Shown piece after piece: positions 22,691-34,757 of a stretch of DNA of 64,000 bases. The notes under the pieces were generated by a model. The model was not told the origin of the DNA. It did not search any database and worked only from the letters and a program-made list of their open reading frames with translations. A program made the position numbers and the translations under genes. The stretch's first letter is position 1, and every line of letters begins with the position of its first letter. Source of the DNA: Ampelocalamus luodianensis (taxonomy: Eukaryota > Streptophyta > Magnoliopsida > Poales > Poaceae); NCBI GenBank assembly GCA_036346255.1, contig CM070619.1:29952342-30016341 (forward strand), given 5' to 3'.

Positions 22691-25551
22691 TGTAATACTC
22701 CGGAAGTGTGAGAAGTCAAGAATCGGATTAATAAAAATTAATCGGTAGAGAATTATTATTCGGCGAAGAGAAACTTATTGAATTTTCAAGTGCAATATAG
22801 TTTAGAGAGGATTTCTCTTAACAGAAAGTATCCATCGTTGATAATGTAATATCCTGTTTAACATTAGAGAATTAATTGAAATGAGAAAGGTATTTAACAG
22901 AATTAAAAGAGAAATCAGTTTTTAGAGGAGATTTAATCTTGGGCTTTGCCCACGTTGTTTGGCCCAAGTAGGAAGTTGGTTTAAGAAGGGCCAACCAAAC
23001 CCTAGGTCTTTTTACTGTAGCACGCAGCTACAGTACCCGCCGCCCTATAGCAACCCTCCTCCCTTTGCTGCCACGCCTCCATGTCGCCCCTTTGCTGCTC
23101 CTTGCCACTGGTCTTCGGGAGGAAGAAGAAGGAGAGAAAGGAGGAGAAGAAGGATCTTCTTCATGGATTCTACCAGCGTTTCCCAAGGTTCTACAAGGGT
23201 AACGAGAGGCGTTCTTGCTGTCTAGGTTGTATTAGATGCGAATTCGATTGGTTTGATTGGATTGAATTGCTGCCGCTACAAATTCAATTCTGTCCAGTTT
23301 CTTGCGCGGCTTGTTTCGTGTGTTTAGAGGCAGAATTAGGGATTTTGATCTCCTAGAGTTATTTAGATAATGTTCTTAGCTTTCGGTGGCCGCAAAGATC
23401 ACTCGATTCCGAGGTCTGAGTCAAACGTTATGATCATTTTATTATCTGCTGCCAGAAATCTGACGAGAATAATCTGTCTAGTTATTTCTTAAAATATGAA
23501 AGGGAATTTGGTAGAATCTGAAAATTCACCCAACTAGGTTATTGTAGGTAATTCGATAACCTTTTCAGATTGATAAAGAACGATCAATTTGGAGTTACCT
23601 ATTAAAAGTTATGGTCATTTTAGTTTTTGCTGTTCGATTGTGTAGGCAGTTTCTGTACTGAAAGTTCAGACAATGGTTAGCCTAATATTATGGCCGAATT
23701 GGTTTATCGTGTCAACTAGAGTATTGTAGATTATTCAGTTAAGAATCTACAGAAATTGGGTTTACCTCATTTTGACTTCCAGTTCATGAGTTATGTCATT
23801 TACCGTGCTGCTGTCCAGAATCAGTATATGGCAGGAAACGTTGTTTTTCGGTTTCAGCTTTGTAAACTCGTTTTGAGTCGTCAAGTAAGCGTTGTAGAAT
23901 GCCGATTAGTAGCGCTGAGTATATTATGTCTTAATTGAAATTATTTTACCTGTTTAGGAGGTGAAGCCTCAGGTTTAGAGTATCGACTTTGCCGCTAACG
24001 ATCACATCGTGGAAGGCAAGTAAATGTAGCGGTTGTGCTACGGTTTAACCCGTTTTTCTTACTATTTGCACTATGCATGATTGACGTAATGTTAAATGAT
24101 ATGCCATGGTTACATGTTTTCCAAGTAAAAATGTGGTAGCAAGATATTAATCAATTGCTATGTTTGGATGAGTTTGGGTAGTATCGTGGTAATTCGCTTA
24201 ATGACCCAATCATGGAATATGAAAATAAACTCAAGGTGGACATGTTGTTAATTCCTTGTGGTTATTTTCATGATGATCATGTGGTGGTCTATGTGATAGA
24301 GTTCCATCTATATCGATTGATTTTGATCTTGGTGAATCGGTGTGGGTTATGTGGTAATGGTCTTATGACACGATGGTATTGTGCTTAATGAGACACATGT
24401 GGATTATGAGAAAATATTCATGATGAGTATGTTGTTGACCTTCGTGGTTAAATTCTTGTGGTTTATGATTATCATATCATTCATGACATATCATGACATT
24501 TGCATTGTGGATGTCGCCGCTTATAGCCGCGATCAGACGGTACAACATCGCAGCATTGTCAGAAAGACGATGCATACCTTTACCTTGTTGGGTAAAGGTG
24601 CAGTGGAGCATAGCATACATATGCATTACATTGTGGAAAGATCATTTGCATACTTGTGCAAGATATTGAGGTGAAGTTATTTTTGCAAACAAACGCAACT
24701 TCACAGCTTGCAATGTGGAAATTGACTCATGAGAGTCTCTTGTGGTATGAGTAATGTGGTTGTGGTTGTGGAATGGGGTTCACCCCTTGTGGTATGGTAG
24801 AGGTTGTGGTTGTGGCATGAGATTCTTCTCTCTTGTGGTAATTGTGGATAGCAGTTGTGGATGCGAGAAATAGTAAAGTTATGAGGTAAAACACGCTAAT
24901 ACTTTATTGTCATTGGTAGTGGTAGTGGTGATTAACATGGAGCAGATTGATCAAGATTCAATTGTTAATATTTTACTATCATTGGTAGTAAATATGGTTG
25001 AGGCTATAATTGTGATCATTATGGGGATTGGATATTGATGCTTAATATCTTTGTAGTTTAATTATTGGTAAATGAATGTGGATTCACATTATGGGTGTGG
25101 ATATTTGGATACTTTAATGATGTTGTATGTTTGGTTGTAGTCCGAATAGCGGTTAAGCAGTTTGTTTGCTAAGATTTTTATCTCACCCTTGTTTTCTTTC
25201 CCCTACAGGTGATTGTTGAGCATTCATGGGATGGGTAGAGCGGCACCACAATAATGCACATGGTTCATCAACTCATGTTGTAATAAAGTCGATGAAATTC
25301 TAGTCAAATGCTTAACTATTTGTGGAGGATTATGTTATTTAATAAGGATGGACTTGTGAACCATTCTTTGATTAATCTGCTAGAGGTTGTTTAATTATTG
25401 AACTTGTTATGTTATCTTTATTCCCTTAGATGTTTATGCTTCCGCTTAATGCTTTTGTCTAGAGATGTTGCGAATTAATTTATCTTGAAATTATTGGCTA
25501 GTCAGAGAGTGGTTTAGTAGCATTCAGTGGTAATGTGGGTCCTGGGTGTTA
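22691..25551 (+). mobile_element. Element F, 5' LTR
   Basis: This LTR of about 2.86 kb contains AAACCCTAG and ACTGTAGCACGCAGCTACAG near 23000-23030. It has a TCTACAAGGGTAACG donor-like site near 23190, phased repeats, a GGAAGGCAAGTAA box near 24012 and a CCCTACAGGTGATT acceptor-like site near 25200. Near 24577-24600 is the hairpin ACCTTTACC...GGGTAAAGGT, and near 24673-24705 the hairpin GTGAAGTT...AACTTCAC. The end, CTGGGTGTTAG, is slightly degraded. Confidence 0.85.
23330..23880 (+). repeat. Three phased ~182-nt repeats in LTR F (5')
   Basis: Anchors of the form GTTATG end at 23432, 23613 and 23795. The gaps are 181 and 182 nt. Sequence between units is more diverged than in D or E, but the phase is held. 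Confidence 0.7.
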
Positions 25552-28500
25552 GCTTGGTATCGAGCGGGCTTTAGGTCCGTGGTAATTAAAATATTAAATT
25601 GACACACCGTGCGATGAGGATGGGATGGGACAAGCATTGCATTCAAGCTTTGACATGTTATATTGATGATTCATGCTTGGAGATAATCTTGTATGTTTAT
25701 GATTTGTTTATATGACCGCTTTGAGTGAGGATAGTCAATGATATGAGGTAGGGATTGCATTGTTGCCTTGGGCATTGCGGCTTTATACCCGCTCAGAGTA
25801 ATGGGATTTTGATGCGATTACCTCGGGTAACTTAGTTGCGGATGTCTTGGGTAAGTTTCTTAGAAAAGTGTTATCCTCCTTGAATTGATGTTGGCCGATT
25901 CTTGGCCTATTACGATTAATGATTTTCTCGGGTTAGCCGCTTATTGCGGTTGTTGGTTGTCATTAGGCCTCTAATTGTTCTTGAGGCCAAGTATTGTTTC
26001 TTTCGATTGATGGGTTGTTTGACCGCTCGTGAGCAAGTGCTTTGGAGAGACTAGTATTTTCCGTGTTGTTCCATCTTTCTTGGCTGGAAAACATAACTCT
26101 TGTATTTCGTTTAATTTTTTTAGAGAGAATCAAAGCTTTATGTGGGAAGTTCATTAACTTGTCGAAGCATTGACTCTATGCATTTCTTCCGAGTTATTTC
26201 GACTTTTGAAGTTTGATTTCTCTCTAGAAGGAGTGTTAAAACCCTTTGTGATGTTTTGTTGTGTTTAAGTAGTAGGTGGAAATTATGTAAATAATTGATA
26301 GATTGTGAATTATCAAGTTGAAAAGTTAGTGTGGTACATCATTAAGTTCTACTAACATCTTTAGAAGTGAAGTCGATTAATATGATGTTGTCTGTTGTAG
26401 TTTGTTGAAGATCCGTGGCTAAGAAATTTAGCGATACATGTGTAGAACTCATGCATTTATCAAGGAATATGAAAACAATTGTTTTGATTATTGTAGTTGT
26501 TTAATTTTCCCAACTTGTTGGATATATTAGATTGATTGATCTTAAGTAATTAATCGACCATTCGGGATGGTCAAGTAAGGAGGTGTTGGAATATTGCCTT
26601 AATAAGATTAACCTTTTATATGTCCTCTCTTTACATACTTGATGAGCATGTACAATCATAAATTTATGTAACTTTTACCATGCTAAATTGTTGAAATATG
26701 TATAAAGAAATGGATACAGTGATGTATTGACTTTTGGAATCTTGTCTCATAAAGTCGGTATTATTGATGTTTAAAGTTATTTTATTTTTTTAATATCTTA
26801 ACATAAGGTGGAGTATCGAATCTGCTCTTTATTGTCTTTGGGATTGCAAAATTAGAGATAGGATCATTAATGCTATGTTGATGAAAAATTAATAGTCAAT
26901 TATTGACAGAATGGCTAGAGTATAATTACCTTTTGCTAAACTAGAGTTGAGCATCAAGATGAGATAAATGTATGGAATCTAATAAGAGATTCATACTAGC
27001 ATGTTTTGTGAAGTTGTTATGTTCTAATATCATCTTGTTAAAGAGTTTGTTTTAATATGATGGCTTATGCACTAGGTTTAACTAGATCAAGTAGTTGGAA
27101 TCTTATTTGGATAATAAGAGCATGATGAAGTGATTTATGATGTTCCTTTGGAAAAGTATGAAGGAGTGGGATGATATGTTGATTTTTTTGCAAAGAATGT
27201 TTTATCTTGTTGTGAATACAATCGATAGCATGTAGTTGTGATTATTGTGTTGAATGTTTTTAAAAATAAAATAAAGGAATTTGTTAATTCTATAATACTA
27301 ATTGCATTGAAGGGTGTGAGATTTACTGTTGGAATCTTTTGTACCTTATGACTTGTGTGATAGCCGAGGTTGCTTTGAGTAAGCGACATGTTGAATGATC
27401 TTTTGGTTTTTATCCGAATCTCGTGTTGTGGTCTTCAAGCATCCTTTGTTGGAAATGGCGGGATGTTTTAATCAAAGAAAATTGCTTCTTATTGAAAGGA
27501 AAAGTTGTACTAGAAGTATTTGAGGTACAGTTGATCTTATCTTGTGTTTTCCAACCTCATTGCTATTTTTTTCTTTTGGTCTTTTGGCTCTTTGTCATGA
27601 TGACCATTTTCTAGATTGGAATTTATTTCTTCTTACCTCTTTTCTAAGAACATGGTAATTGTTGTGGGTTGCGAAGCCTTTGTTGGTCGTGGTTTTGGGT
27701 TAGAGTATGATTTGCGGGGCAGAGAGTCTATCTACAATGGTGTAGATGATGTACTCAATTGAGCTAATTGTTGAGGTGGCCAACTTGAGATAAATGAGTT
27801 GGTGTGTTGGGTAATGATTTGAAAATCCTTGGTTCAAGGAAGTTAAATTATTAAAAGAAATGAATTGGGAAATTATTGTTATGTCAAGTAGTGCGATGCT
27901 CTCTTGATTCTTGTTTTCTTTGTGTGTTTTTGAGAGACCATTTGCAAATTGAGTTGACGTATGTTGAGGCGTAGTCTTTTCAATTAGGAAAAGAAATTGA
28001 TTGTTTTGGTTTGTCGAGTGATTTTTTCACTCTTAGCTTATGTGGTGTGGTTCTCCAATTGTCTACTTGACGAGTAGAAATATTTTGTGGTGAATCCTTT
28101 GATTTGGATCGTGGTCCTTTGAAGGAAAGTCGGTTGCTAGTGTGATGCTTGAGAGTTCTTTACTCTTCATTGTTGGGTTCTGCTTGCAAAAGATACCGTT
28201 GTGCTTCTAGTAGAATGATGTGAGTGGAATTTGTGATCAAATTCTTGACAATGGGTATAGTGTGTTATCCCGAGTTTATTTAATAAGAGAAAAGTGTTTT
28301 AAGAAAGAGGATGGTTTGAGAAGGTGGTCTTAATAGTTATTATGGAAATTTTGCCAAAATGGCAGGACACATTGGTGCTCAGTGGGCGATAAAAGAATTA
28401 TGCGGATGTTCGCGCGAGAATTGGAGTTTGCGGTGGAAGCCTTGTGCTCCTTTGGGTGTCTCCAACCAAGGGTATTGTTCATTTTGGTACCACCGAAGCT

Positions 28501-28940
28501 TAGCCCGCAGTACATCGGTACTTTGCCGCTGGTTGCTTGGGTGGGTAGTTTGGCTTATCGCTTGGAGTTGCCAAACTCTTTGAGTGGTGTGCACAATGTT
28601 TTCCATGTGTCTATGCCGAGGAAATACTTATGGATCAGAACACAAGCTTGACCTGGAACAGGTCACAGTGGAGCAGGATCTCACTGTGGAGCGTCGGCCA
28701 GTTCGTATCTTGGATACGTCCGAGCGGGTCTTGAGGAATAAGACCATCAAGTATGTGAAGGTCCTTTGGACGAATCACGGAGAGAGAGGCTACGTGGGAG
28801 CTGGAGGATCTTTTAAAGAACTACCCGAGCTCTTCGAGGTGGTGAGTACACCTAGTTTGGGTTCTTTGTTTGCTTGTTGTTCTTTTCTTTGTGGTTCAGA
28901 GAGTTGGATTCGAGGGCGAATCCTTTTAAGGTGGGAAGAA
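25552..28940 (+). mobile_element. Element F, internal domain
   Basis: The domain starts with a primer site reading TGGTATCGAGC (25555-25565, one A short of canonical). It ends with polypurine tract CTTTTAAGGTGGGAAGAA (28923-28940). It is non-coding over most of its length and carries the best-preserved integrase/chromodomain remnant of the window at its right end. Confidence 0.8.
28383..28860 (+). pseudogene. Integrase C-terminus plus chromodomain remnant in F
   Basis: One frame (28382-28651) ends with KLSPQYIGTLPLVA, a Leu-Ala-Tyr-Arg-Leu-Glu-Leu-Pro stretch and LSGVHNVFHVSMPRKY, the diagnostic end of a gypsy integrase. A frame change near 28630 leads into VTVEQDLTVERRPVRILD, then VLRNKTIKYVKVLWTNHG, a Tekay/Del-type chromodomain linker and core. 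Near 28780 the frame changes again, and EREATWELEDLL, the conserved chromodomain end, is read in another frame. Gag, protease, reverse transcriptase and the integrase core are absent upstream. This remnant is what assigns the whole group to chromoviruses. Some frame changes may be sequencing errors. Confidence 0.85.
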
Positions 28941-31795
28941 TGTAATACTCGGAAGTGTGAGAAGTCAAGAATCGGATTAATAAAAATTAATCGGTAGAGA
29001 ATTATTATTCGGGAAGAGAAATTTATTGAATTTTCAAGTGCAATATAGTTTAGAGAGGATTTCTCTTAACAGAAAGTATCCATCGGTGATAATGTAATAT
29101 CCTGTTTAACATTAGAGAATTAATTGAAATGAGAAAGGTATTTAACAGAATTAAAAAGAGAAATCAGTTTTTTAGAGGAGATTTAATCTTGGGCTTGCCC
29201 ACGTTGTTTGGCCCAAGTGGAAGTTGGGTTAAGAAGGGCCAACCAAACCCTAGGTCTTTTTACTGTAGCACGCAGCTACAGTACCCGCCGCCCGTAGCAA
29301 CCCTCCTCCCTTTGCTGCCACGCCTCCATGTCGCCTTTTGTCGCTCCTTGCTCTTTGGTCTTCGGGAGGAAGAAGAAGGGAGAGAAAGGAGGAGAAGAAG
29401 GGGATCTTCTTCATGGATTCAACCAGCGTTTCCCAAGGTTCTACAAGGGTAACGAGAGGCGTTCTTGCTGTCTAAGTTGTATTAGATGCGAATTCGATTG
29501 GTTTGATTGGATTGAATTGCTGCGCTACAAATTCAATTCTGTCCAGTTTCTTGCGCGGCTTGTTTCGTGTGTTTAGAGGCAGAATTAGGATTTTGATCTC
29601 CTAGAGTTATTTAGATAATGTTCTTAGCTTTCGGTGGCGCAAAGATCACTCGATTCCGAGGTCTGAGTCAAAAGTTATGATCATTTTATTATCTGCTGCC
29701 AGAAATCTGACGAGAACAATCTGTCTGGTTATTTCTTAAAATATGAAAGGGAATTTTGTAGAATCTGAAAGTTCACCCAACTAGGTTATTGTAGGTAATT
29801 CGATAAACTTTTCAGATTGATAAAGAACGATCAATTTGGAGTTACCTATTAAAAGTTATGGTCATTTTAGTTTTGCTGTTCGATTGTGTAGGCAGTTTCT
29901 GTACTGAAAGTTCAGACAATGGTTAGCCTAATATTATGGCCGAATTGGTTTATCGTGTCAACTAGAGTATTGTAGATTATTCAGTTAAGAATCTACAGAA
30001 ATTGGGTTTACCTCATTTTGACTTCCAGTTCATGAGTTATGTCATTTACCGTGCTGCTGTCCAGAATCAGTATATGGCAGGAAACGTTGTTTTTCGGTTT
30101 CAGCTTTGTAAACTCGTTTGAGTCGTCAAGTAAGCGTTGTAGAATGCCGATTAGTAGCGCTGAGTATATTATGTCTTAATTGAAATTATTTTACCTGTTT
30201 AGGAGGTGAAGCCTCAGGTTTAGGAGTATCGCTGGCCGCTAACGATCGCATCGTGGAAGGCAAGTAAATGTAGCGGTTGTGCTACGGTTTAACCCGTTTT
30301 CTTACTATTTGCACTATGCATGATTGACGAATGTTAAATGATATGCCATGGTTACATGTTTTCCAAGTAAAAATGTGGTAGCAAGATATTAATCAATTGC
30401 TATGTTTGGATGAGTTTGGGTAGTATCGTGGTAATTCGCTTAATGAGCCAAATGCGGAATATGAAAATAAACTCAAGGTGGACATGTTGTTAATTCCTTG
30501 TGGTTATTTTCATGATGATCATGTGGTGGTCTATGTGATAGAGTTCCATCTATATCGATTGATTTTGATCTTGGTGAATCGGTGTGGGTTATGTGGTAAT
30601 GGTCTTATGACACGATGGTATTGTGCTTAATGAGACACATGTGGATTATGAGAAAATATTCATGATGAGTATGTTGTTGACCTTCGTGGTTAAATTCTTG
30701 TGGTTTATGATTATCATATCATTCATGACATATCATGACATTTGCATTGTGGATGTCGCGCTTATAGCCGCGATCAGACTTGTACAACATCGTGCATTGC
30801 CAGAAAGACGATGCATACCTTTACCTTGTTGGGTAAAGGTGCGTGGAGCATAGCATACATATGCATTACATTGTGGAAAGATCATTTGCATACTTGTGCA
30901 AGATATTGAGGTGAAGTTATTTTTTGCAAACAAACGCAACTTCACGGTTGTAATGTGGAAATTGACTCATGAGAGTCTCTTGTGGTATGAGTAATGTGGT
31001 TGTGGTTGTGGAATGGGGTTCACCCCTTGTGGTATGGTAGAGGTTGTGGTTGTGGCATGAGATTCTTCTCTCTTGTGGTAATTGTGGATAGCGATTGTGG
31101 ATGCGAGAAATAGTAAAGTTATGAGGTAAAACACGCTAATACTTTATTGTCATTGGTAGTGGTAGTGGTGATTAACATGGAGCAGTTGATCAAGATTCAA
31201 TTGTTAATATTTTACTATCATTGGTAGTAAATATGGTTGAGGCTATAATTGTGATCATTATGGGGATTGGATATTGATGCTTAATATCTTTGTAGTTTAA
31301 TTGGTGGTAAATGAATGTGGATTCACATTATGGGTGTGGATATTTGGATACTTTAATGATGTTGTATGTTTGTTTGTAGTATGAATAGCCGGTTAAGCAG
31401 TTTTGCTTGCTGAGATTTTTATCTCACCCTTGTTTTCTTTCCCCTACAGTGTGATTGTTGAGCATTCATGGGATGGGTAGAGCGGCACCACAATAATGCA
31501 CATGGTTCATCAACTCATGTTGTAATAAAGTCGATGAAATTCTAGCCAAGTGCTTAACTATTTGTGGAGGATTATGTTATTTAATAAGGATGGACTTGTG
31601 AACCATTCTTTGATTAATCTGCTAGAGGTTGTTTAATTATTGAACTTGTTACCGTTATCTTTATTCCCTTAGTTGTTTATGCTTCCGCTAATGCTTTTTG
31701 TCTAGAGATGTTGCCGAATTAATTTATCTTGAAATTATTGGCTAGTCAGAGTGGTTTAGTAGCATTCCGTGGTAATGTGGGTCCTGGGTGTTACA
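28941..31795 (+). mobile_element. Element F, 3' LTR
   Basis: This LTR is 2,855 bp. It starts TGTAATACTCGG (5' copy: TGTAATACTCCGG) and ends GGGTGTTACA. It shows the same order of features as the 5' copy, with scattered small indels. Confidence 0.88.
29580..30120 (+). repeat. Three phased ~182-nt repeats in LTR F (3')
   Basis: GTTATG anchors end at 29679, 29860 and 30041. Both gaps are 181 nt. Confidence 0.7.
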
Positions 31796-32104
31796 TCCTC
31801 CTCCCCGTAGCACGTGCACCGTAGCACCATGGCATCTGTAGCATTCATCCTCCAACCTTCCTCCATTGGTGCTGTCCAAGAAGAGAAGGGAGATCTCCAT
31901 CGTGGTCACCGATCAAGAAGAAGGAGAAGAAGGAGTGCGGGAGAAGAAAGGAAAGGGGAGAGATCACGACCTCGGTGCGCCATCTTCAGCGGTTCTTCGA
32001 GGGTAAGACCGATCCTTCCGATTAGTCGATTATTTGATTATTAAGTTTTATCGGTAATCTGATCGGTTGGAGCAGAGTGGGTTGGGCGACGTTTTTGAGT
32101 AGTC

Positions 32105-32640
32105 TAAGCGAAGAATCAGGTCCGGATGTCTCCTAGAGAATTGTAGAGGACGTCGCTAGCTTTCGATGAAGTACTAGATCATGATATTTGGACCTCTGTA
32201 GCAAAAGTTATGAATTTATTGGTGGGACTGTTCTGCGAATCTGTCGGTAATCTGATGGGTTTTAGTAATCTGTCTTGTTCGATCTGTTAAATGGCGAATT
32301 TGAGGAGCTCAGTATAACGAAAGTTGTAGATAATTTTCGTAGCTTTCAGGGAAGGGCAATAACGCGAAATTTGGACAAACGAGCTAAAAGTTATGATGGT
32401 TTTAGTGTACTGTCCAGAGAACTTGGGGAGAAACTATTGTTCTGTTATTTGGCTTGATAGGGGTAGTAGTTGGCCGAATCAGGAAGGCTCACCAACTAGG
32501 TTTAGTTGGAGAATTTGATAACCTTTCAATGAAGTCCAAGATAACCTCATTTGGACTACTGTACTAAAAGATACAAATTTTAGAATGCGACTATTTCCAG
32601 AGGGGACAGATTAGCTCATAGGAAATTGGAGTTGGGATCA
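32105..32640 (+). repeat. Three phased ~182-nt repeats in LTR D (3')
   Basis: Anchors end at 32212, 32395 and 32575. The gaps are 183 and 180 nt, the same as the 5' copy. Confidence 0.78.
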
Positions 32641-33349
32641 CGTTTCAAGCTTTTGCGAGTTCGGGTTTACTCTTTTGGGTTGAGTGGTCCATAACTGTTA
32701 TCTTAGCATTCTCCCAAATGGTTTTTAGGTGGGGACTGTTCTCGGAGGCAGCACCCTCTTCGCGCCCTTCGCTCCGCACAGTTGAGGCAAGTGCATTGTC
32801 TGTTGTATGGGTGTGATTGATTGCCATGTTTGTGTGCTTTTCGATATATAATAGCGTAGCAAGATTGCTTGATTGATGATTGTTTCAAGAATGGTGGATG
32901 TTCAAGTATGGTTATGCCTTACATGAATGTCGTTATTGCTTTTGGTACTGATGATGAATAGTGTTGGTGCTTGTGCATATTGATTTCATACTTAGACTTG
33001 GTCTTGTGAGGACCAAGTATGCACAACTTGAAGTACCCAATACTTACAAGTCTGGTTTGATAAAATGACTATGATGAAGGATCGGGTTGCAAGTATTCGG
33101 GTTGTAGAATATTTATGTTTGATTGCTGAAATTGGTTGTGTCTTTTTCGTACTAGTCATACATGGATGATAGTGTGATATATATGAATGAGACTTGGTTA
33201 TGGCATGTTTGTGATTAAAGAGTAATTTTGTATGTGATAATGCTCTACATGTTATTCAGTTGATTGAGATGTGGTATGTACTCGTGCTTTTACTAGTTGT
33301 TGAAAGTTACATTCTAGTACATATGCATGTTGAGAGCATCTAGCGCCAT

Positions 33350-33611
33350 GGTCACGTAGTGACCAAGTACATCTGATTAGGTGCCCGTCATGTAGATGAC
33401 GGGTTGAGGTCCCCACATTCATGGAATGTGGGCTTTGAAAAGAGGTCCCCATCGTGAAAACGATGGGCTTATGGTCCCCACACTTGCGGAGTGTGGGCTT
33501 GAGGTCCCCATTACTTGCGAAGTAATGGGCAATTGGTCCCTATGCTTGCGAGCACAGGCATGGGTATGCAATGACGGTTGCATACTTTGCATTACTGAGT
33601 AAAATGCAAAA
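33350..33611 (+). repeat. Hairpin array in LTR D (3')
   Basis: This is the cleanest copy. Stems are GGTCAC...GTGACC, CCCGTCAT...ATGACGGG, CCCACATTC...GAATGTGGG, CCCATCGT...ACGATGGG, CCCACACTT...AGTGTGGG, CCCATTACTT...AAGTAATGGG, GTATGCA...TGCATAC and TTTGCATT...AATGCAAA. They are mostly joined by GAGGTCCC- or TGGTCCC-type linkers. It is more symmetrical than the 5' copy. Confidence 0.85.
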
Positions 33612-34208
33612 GTTAAAGAGAAAGAGAAAGTGCACTTGAGCATCTTGCATAGCATGAGCATATGTCTTGTTTATAATTGAGATGGTATATGGATGTTGAT
33701 GATTACATGAGTCTATGTTATTGTTGCCATTTAATGTACTTGCTGGGTCTTTGGACTCACTCTTGTCGTTGTTGTGTTTTTAGGTACCCTTTACAAGAAC
33801 GGCATGCATGGGAGGGAATAGAAGTGGTTGCACAATTGCACGAACTACTCACATTTGGATTAACAGATTGATAAATTAGTAGTTGAGTAATTGCATAAAG
33901 AATTTCTTATGATTACTCACTATGCTTGGAATAATTTGTAATAGAGTTGATTAGAGGATTATGAATGTCATTCTGTTTATGCTTTAGTTGTTTAGCATGC
34001 TATGGATGTTGTAGTGATGATTAGCATAGTTTTGGTTATCTCTTGTTTATGCTGGAGGTTGGATTATTTGACTATGTTATATTTAATGTTGGGACCTCCG
34101 GTTTAGTAACTAAACAAAGGAGGTTCCATCGGATTTTAGAGAATTGTTTCAAAGTAAAAATGTTATTGTGCTAGTTTAGTAGCATTTCAGCTCATGTGGG
34201 GTGTTACT

Positions 34209-34757
34209 GATTGGTATCGAGCGGCGATGAGGTCCGAGGTGATTGGATTTACAACTTAGGCAACTTAAATTGCTAAAATTTTGTAATGGTTAATGAACTT
34301 AAACTCGACACCTTTGGTGCATGAGGATGGGATGGGTCAAGCATTGCATTCACGCTCGTTGAATTGTATTAATGATTTCAGTATGAGATGATCTCGATAT
34401 ATCTATAGTATAATCGTGGTTATTATGTGTGGGGTAACCCATGTTGAGAGGTGGAGGAAGTGGTTGTGGTCCTGGGCTATACTGAGTTATACCACTGCTC
34501 GTGGTATAGGAATAGCGAAGTATCCATATGAGAGGTCGTAGTACAAAGAGCGGTAGAAGTAGTATACTTAAAAGAGTTGTTCTCTTCCCCGAATTTGAAT
34601 TTGGTCAACTCTTATCCAGCTTGAGATTGATGAGTTTCTCTTGGGTTATTTTATTCTTGTGGTTGATGGGTTGCTTTGAAAAGAAAATTGGTGTGTTTTC
34701 TTTGGCTTAATTTGTCCTGTAAAGCGATCATTATTTTTTTCCCATCTGATGAGTTAT
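34209..34757 (+). mobile_element. D-type internal fragment after D's 3' LTR
   Basis: This starts with primer site TGGTATCGAGC and is collinear with 9990-10540. The match breaks at about 34757 (after GATGAGTTATTCGT). It shows that the preceding LTR once also served as the 5' LTR of another D copy, through unequal recombination or a tandem arrangement. Confidence 0.75.

Larger units (their letters stand above)
22691..31795 (+). mobile_element. Element F, complete Tekay-like element
   Basis: LTRs at 22691-25551 and 28941-31795 (starting TGTAATACTC) flank a 3.4-kb internal domain. The target duplication TCCTC lies at 22686-22690 and 31796-31800. The LTRs are nearly identical by eye, so the insertion is recent. 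It lies inside D's 3' LTR in the same orientation. Its 5' end of transcription-type features (GC-rich block, ACTGTAGC motifs) and phased repeats match the other families. Its hairpin region is the most divergent. Confidence 0.9.
31801..34208 (+). mobile_element. Element D, 3' LTR, second part
   Basis: This continues D's 3' LTR after the second TCCTC duplication and ends GGGGTGTTAC. Together with 22384-22690 it restores a full LTR collinear with 7258-9989. It is followed by a primer site (TTGGTATCGAGC from 34210) instead of a copy of the expected duplication TACAT (7253-7257). The right flank of D is therefore recombinant. Confidence 0.85.

Noticed and set aside
24750..24860. The GTGGTTGTGG-rich stretch in LTR F as a microsatellite of interest
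   Set aside because: It is an irregular, low-complexity run shared by both F LTRs and has no special structure.
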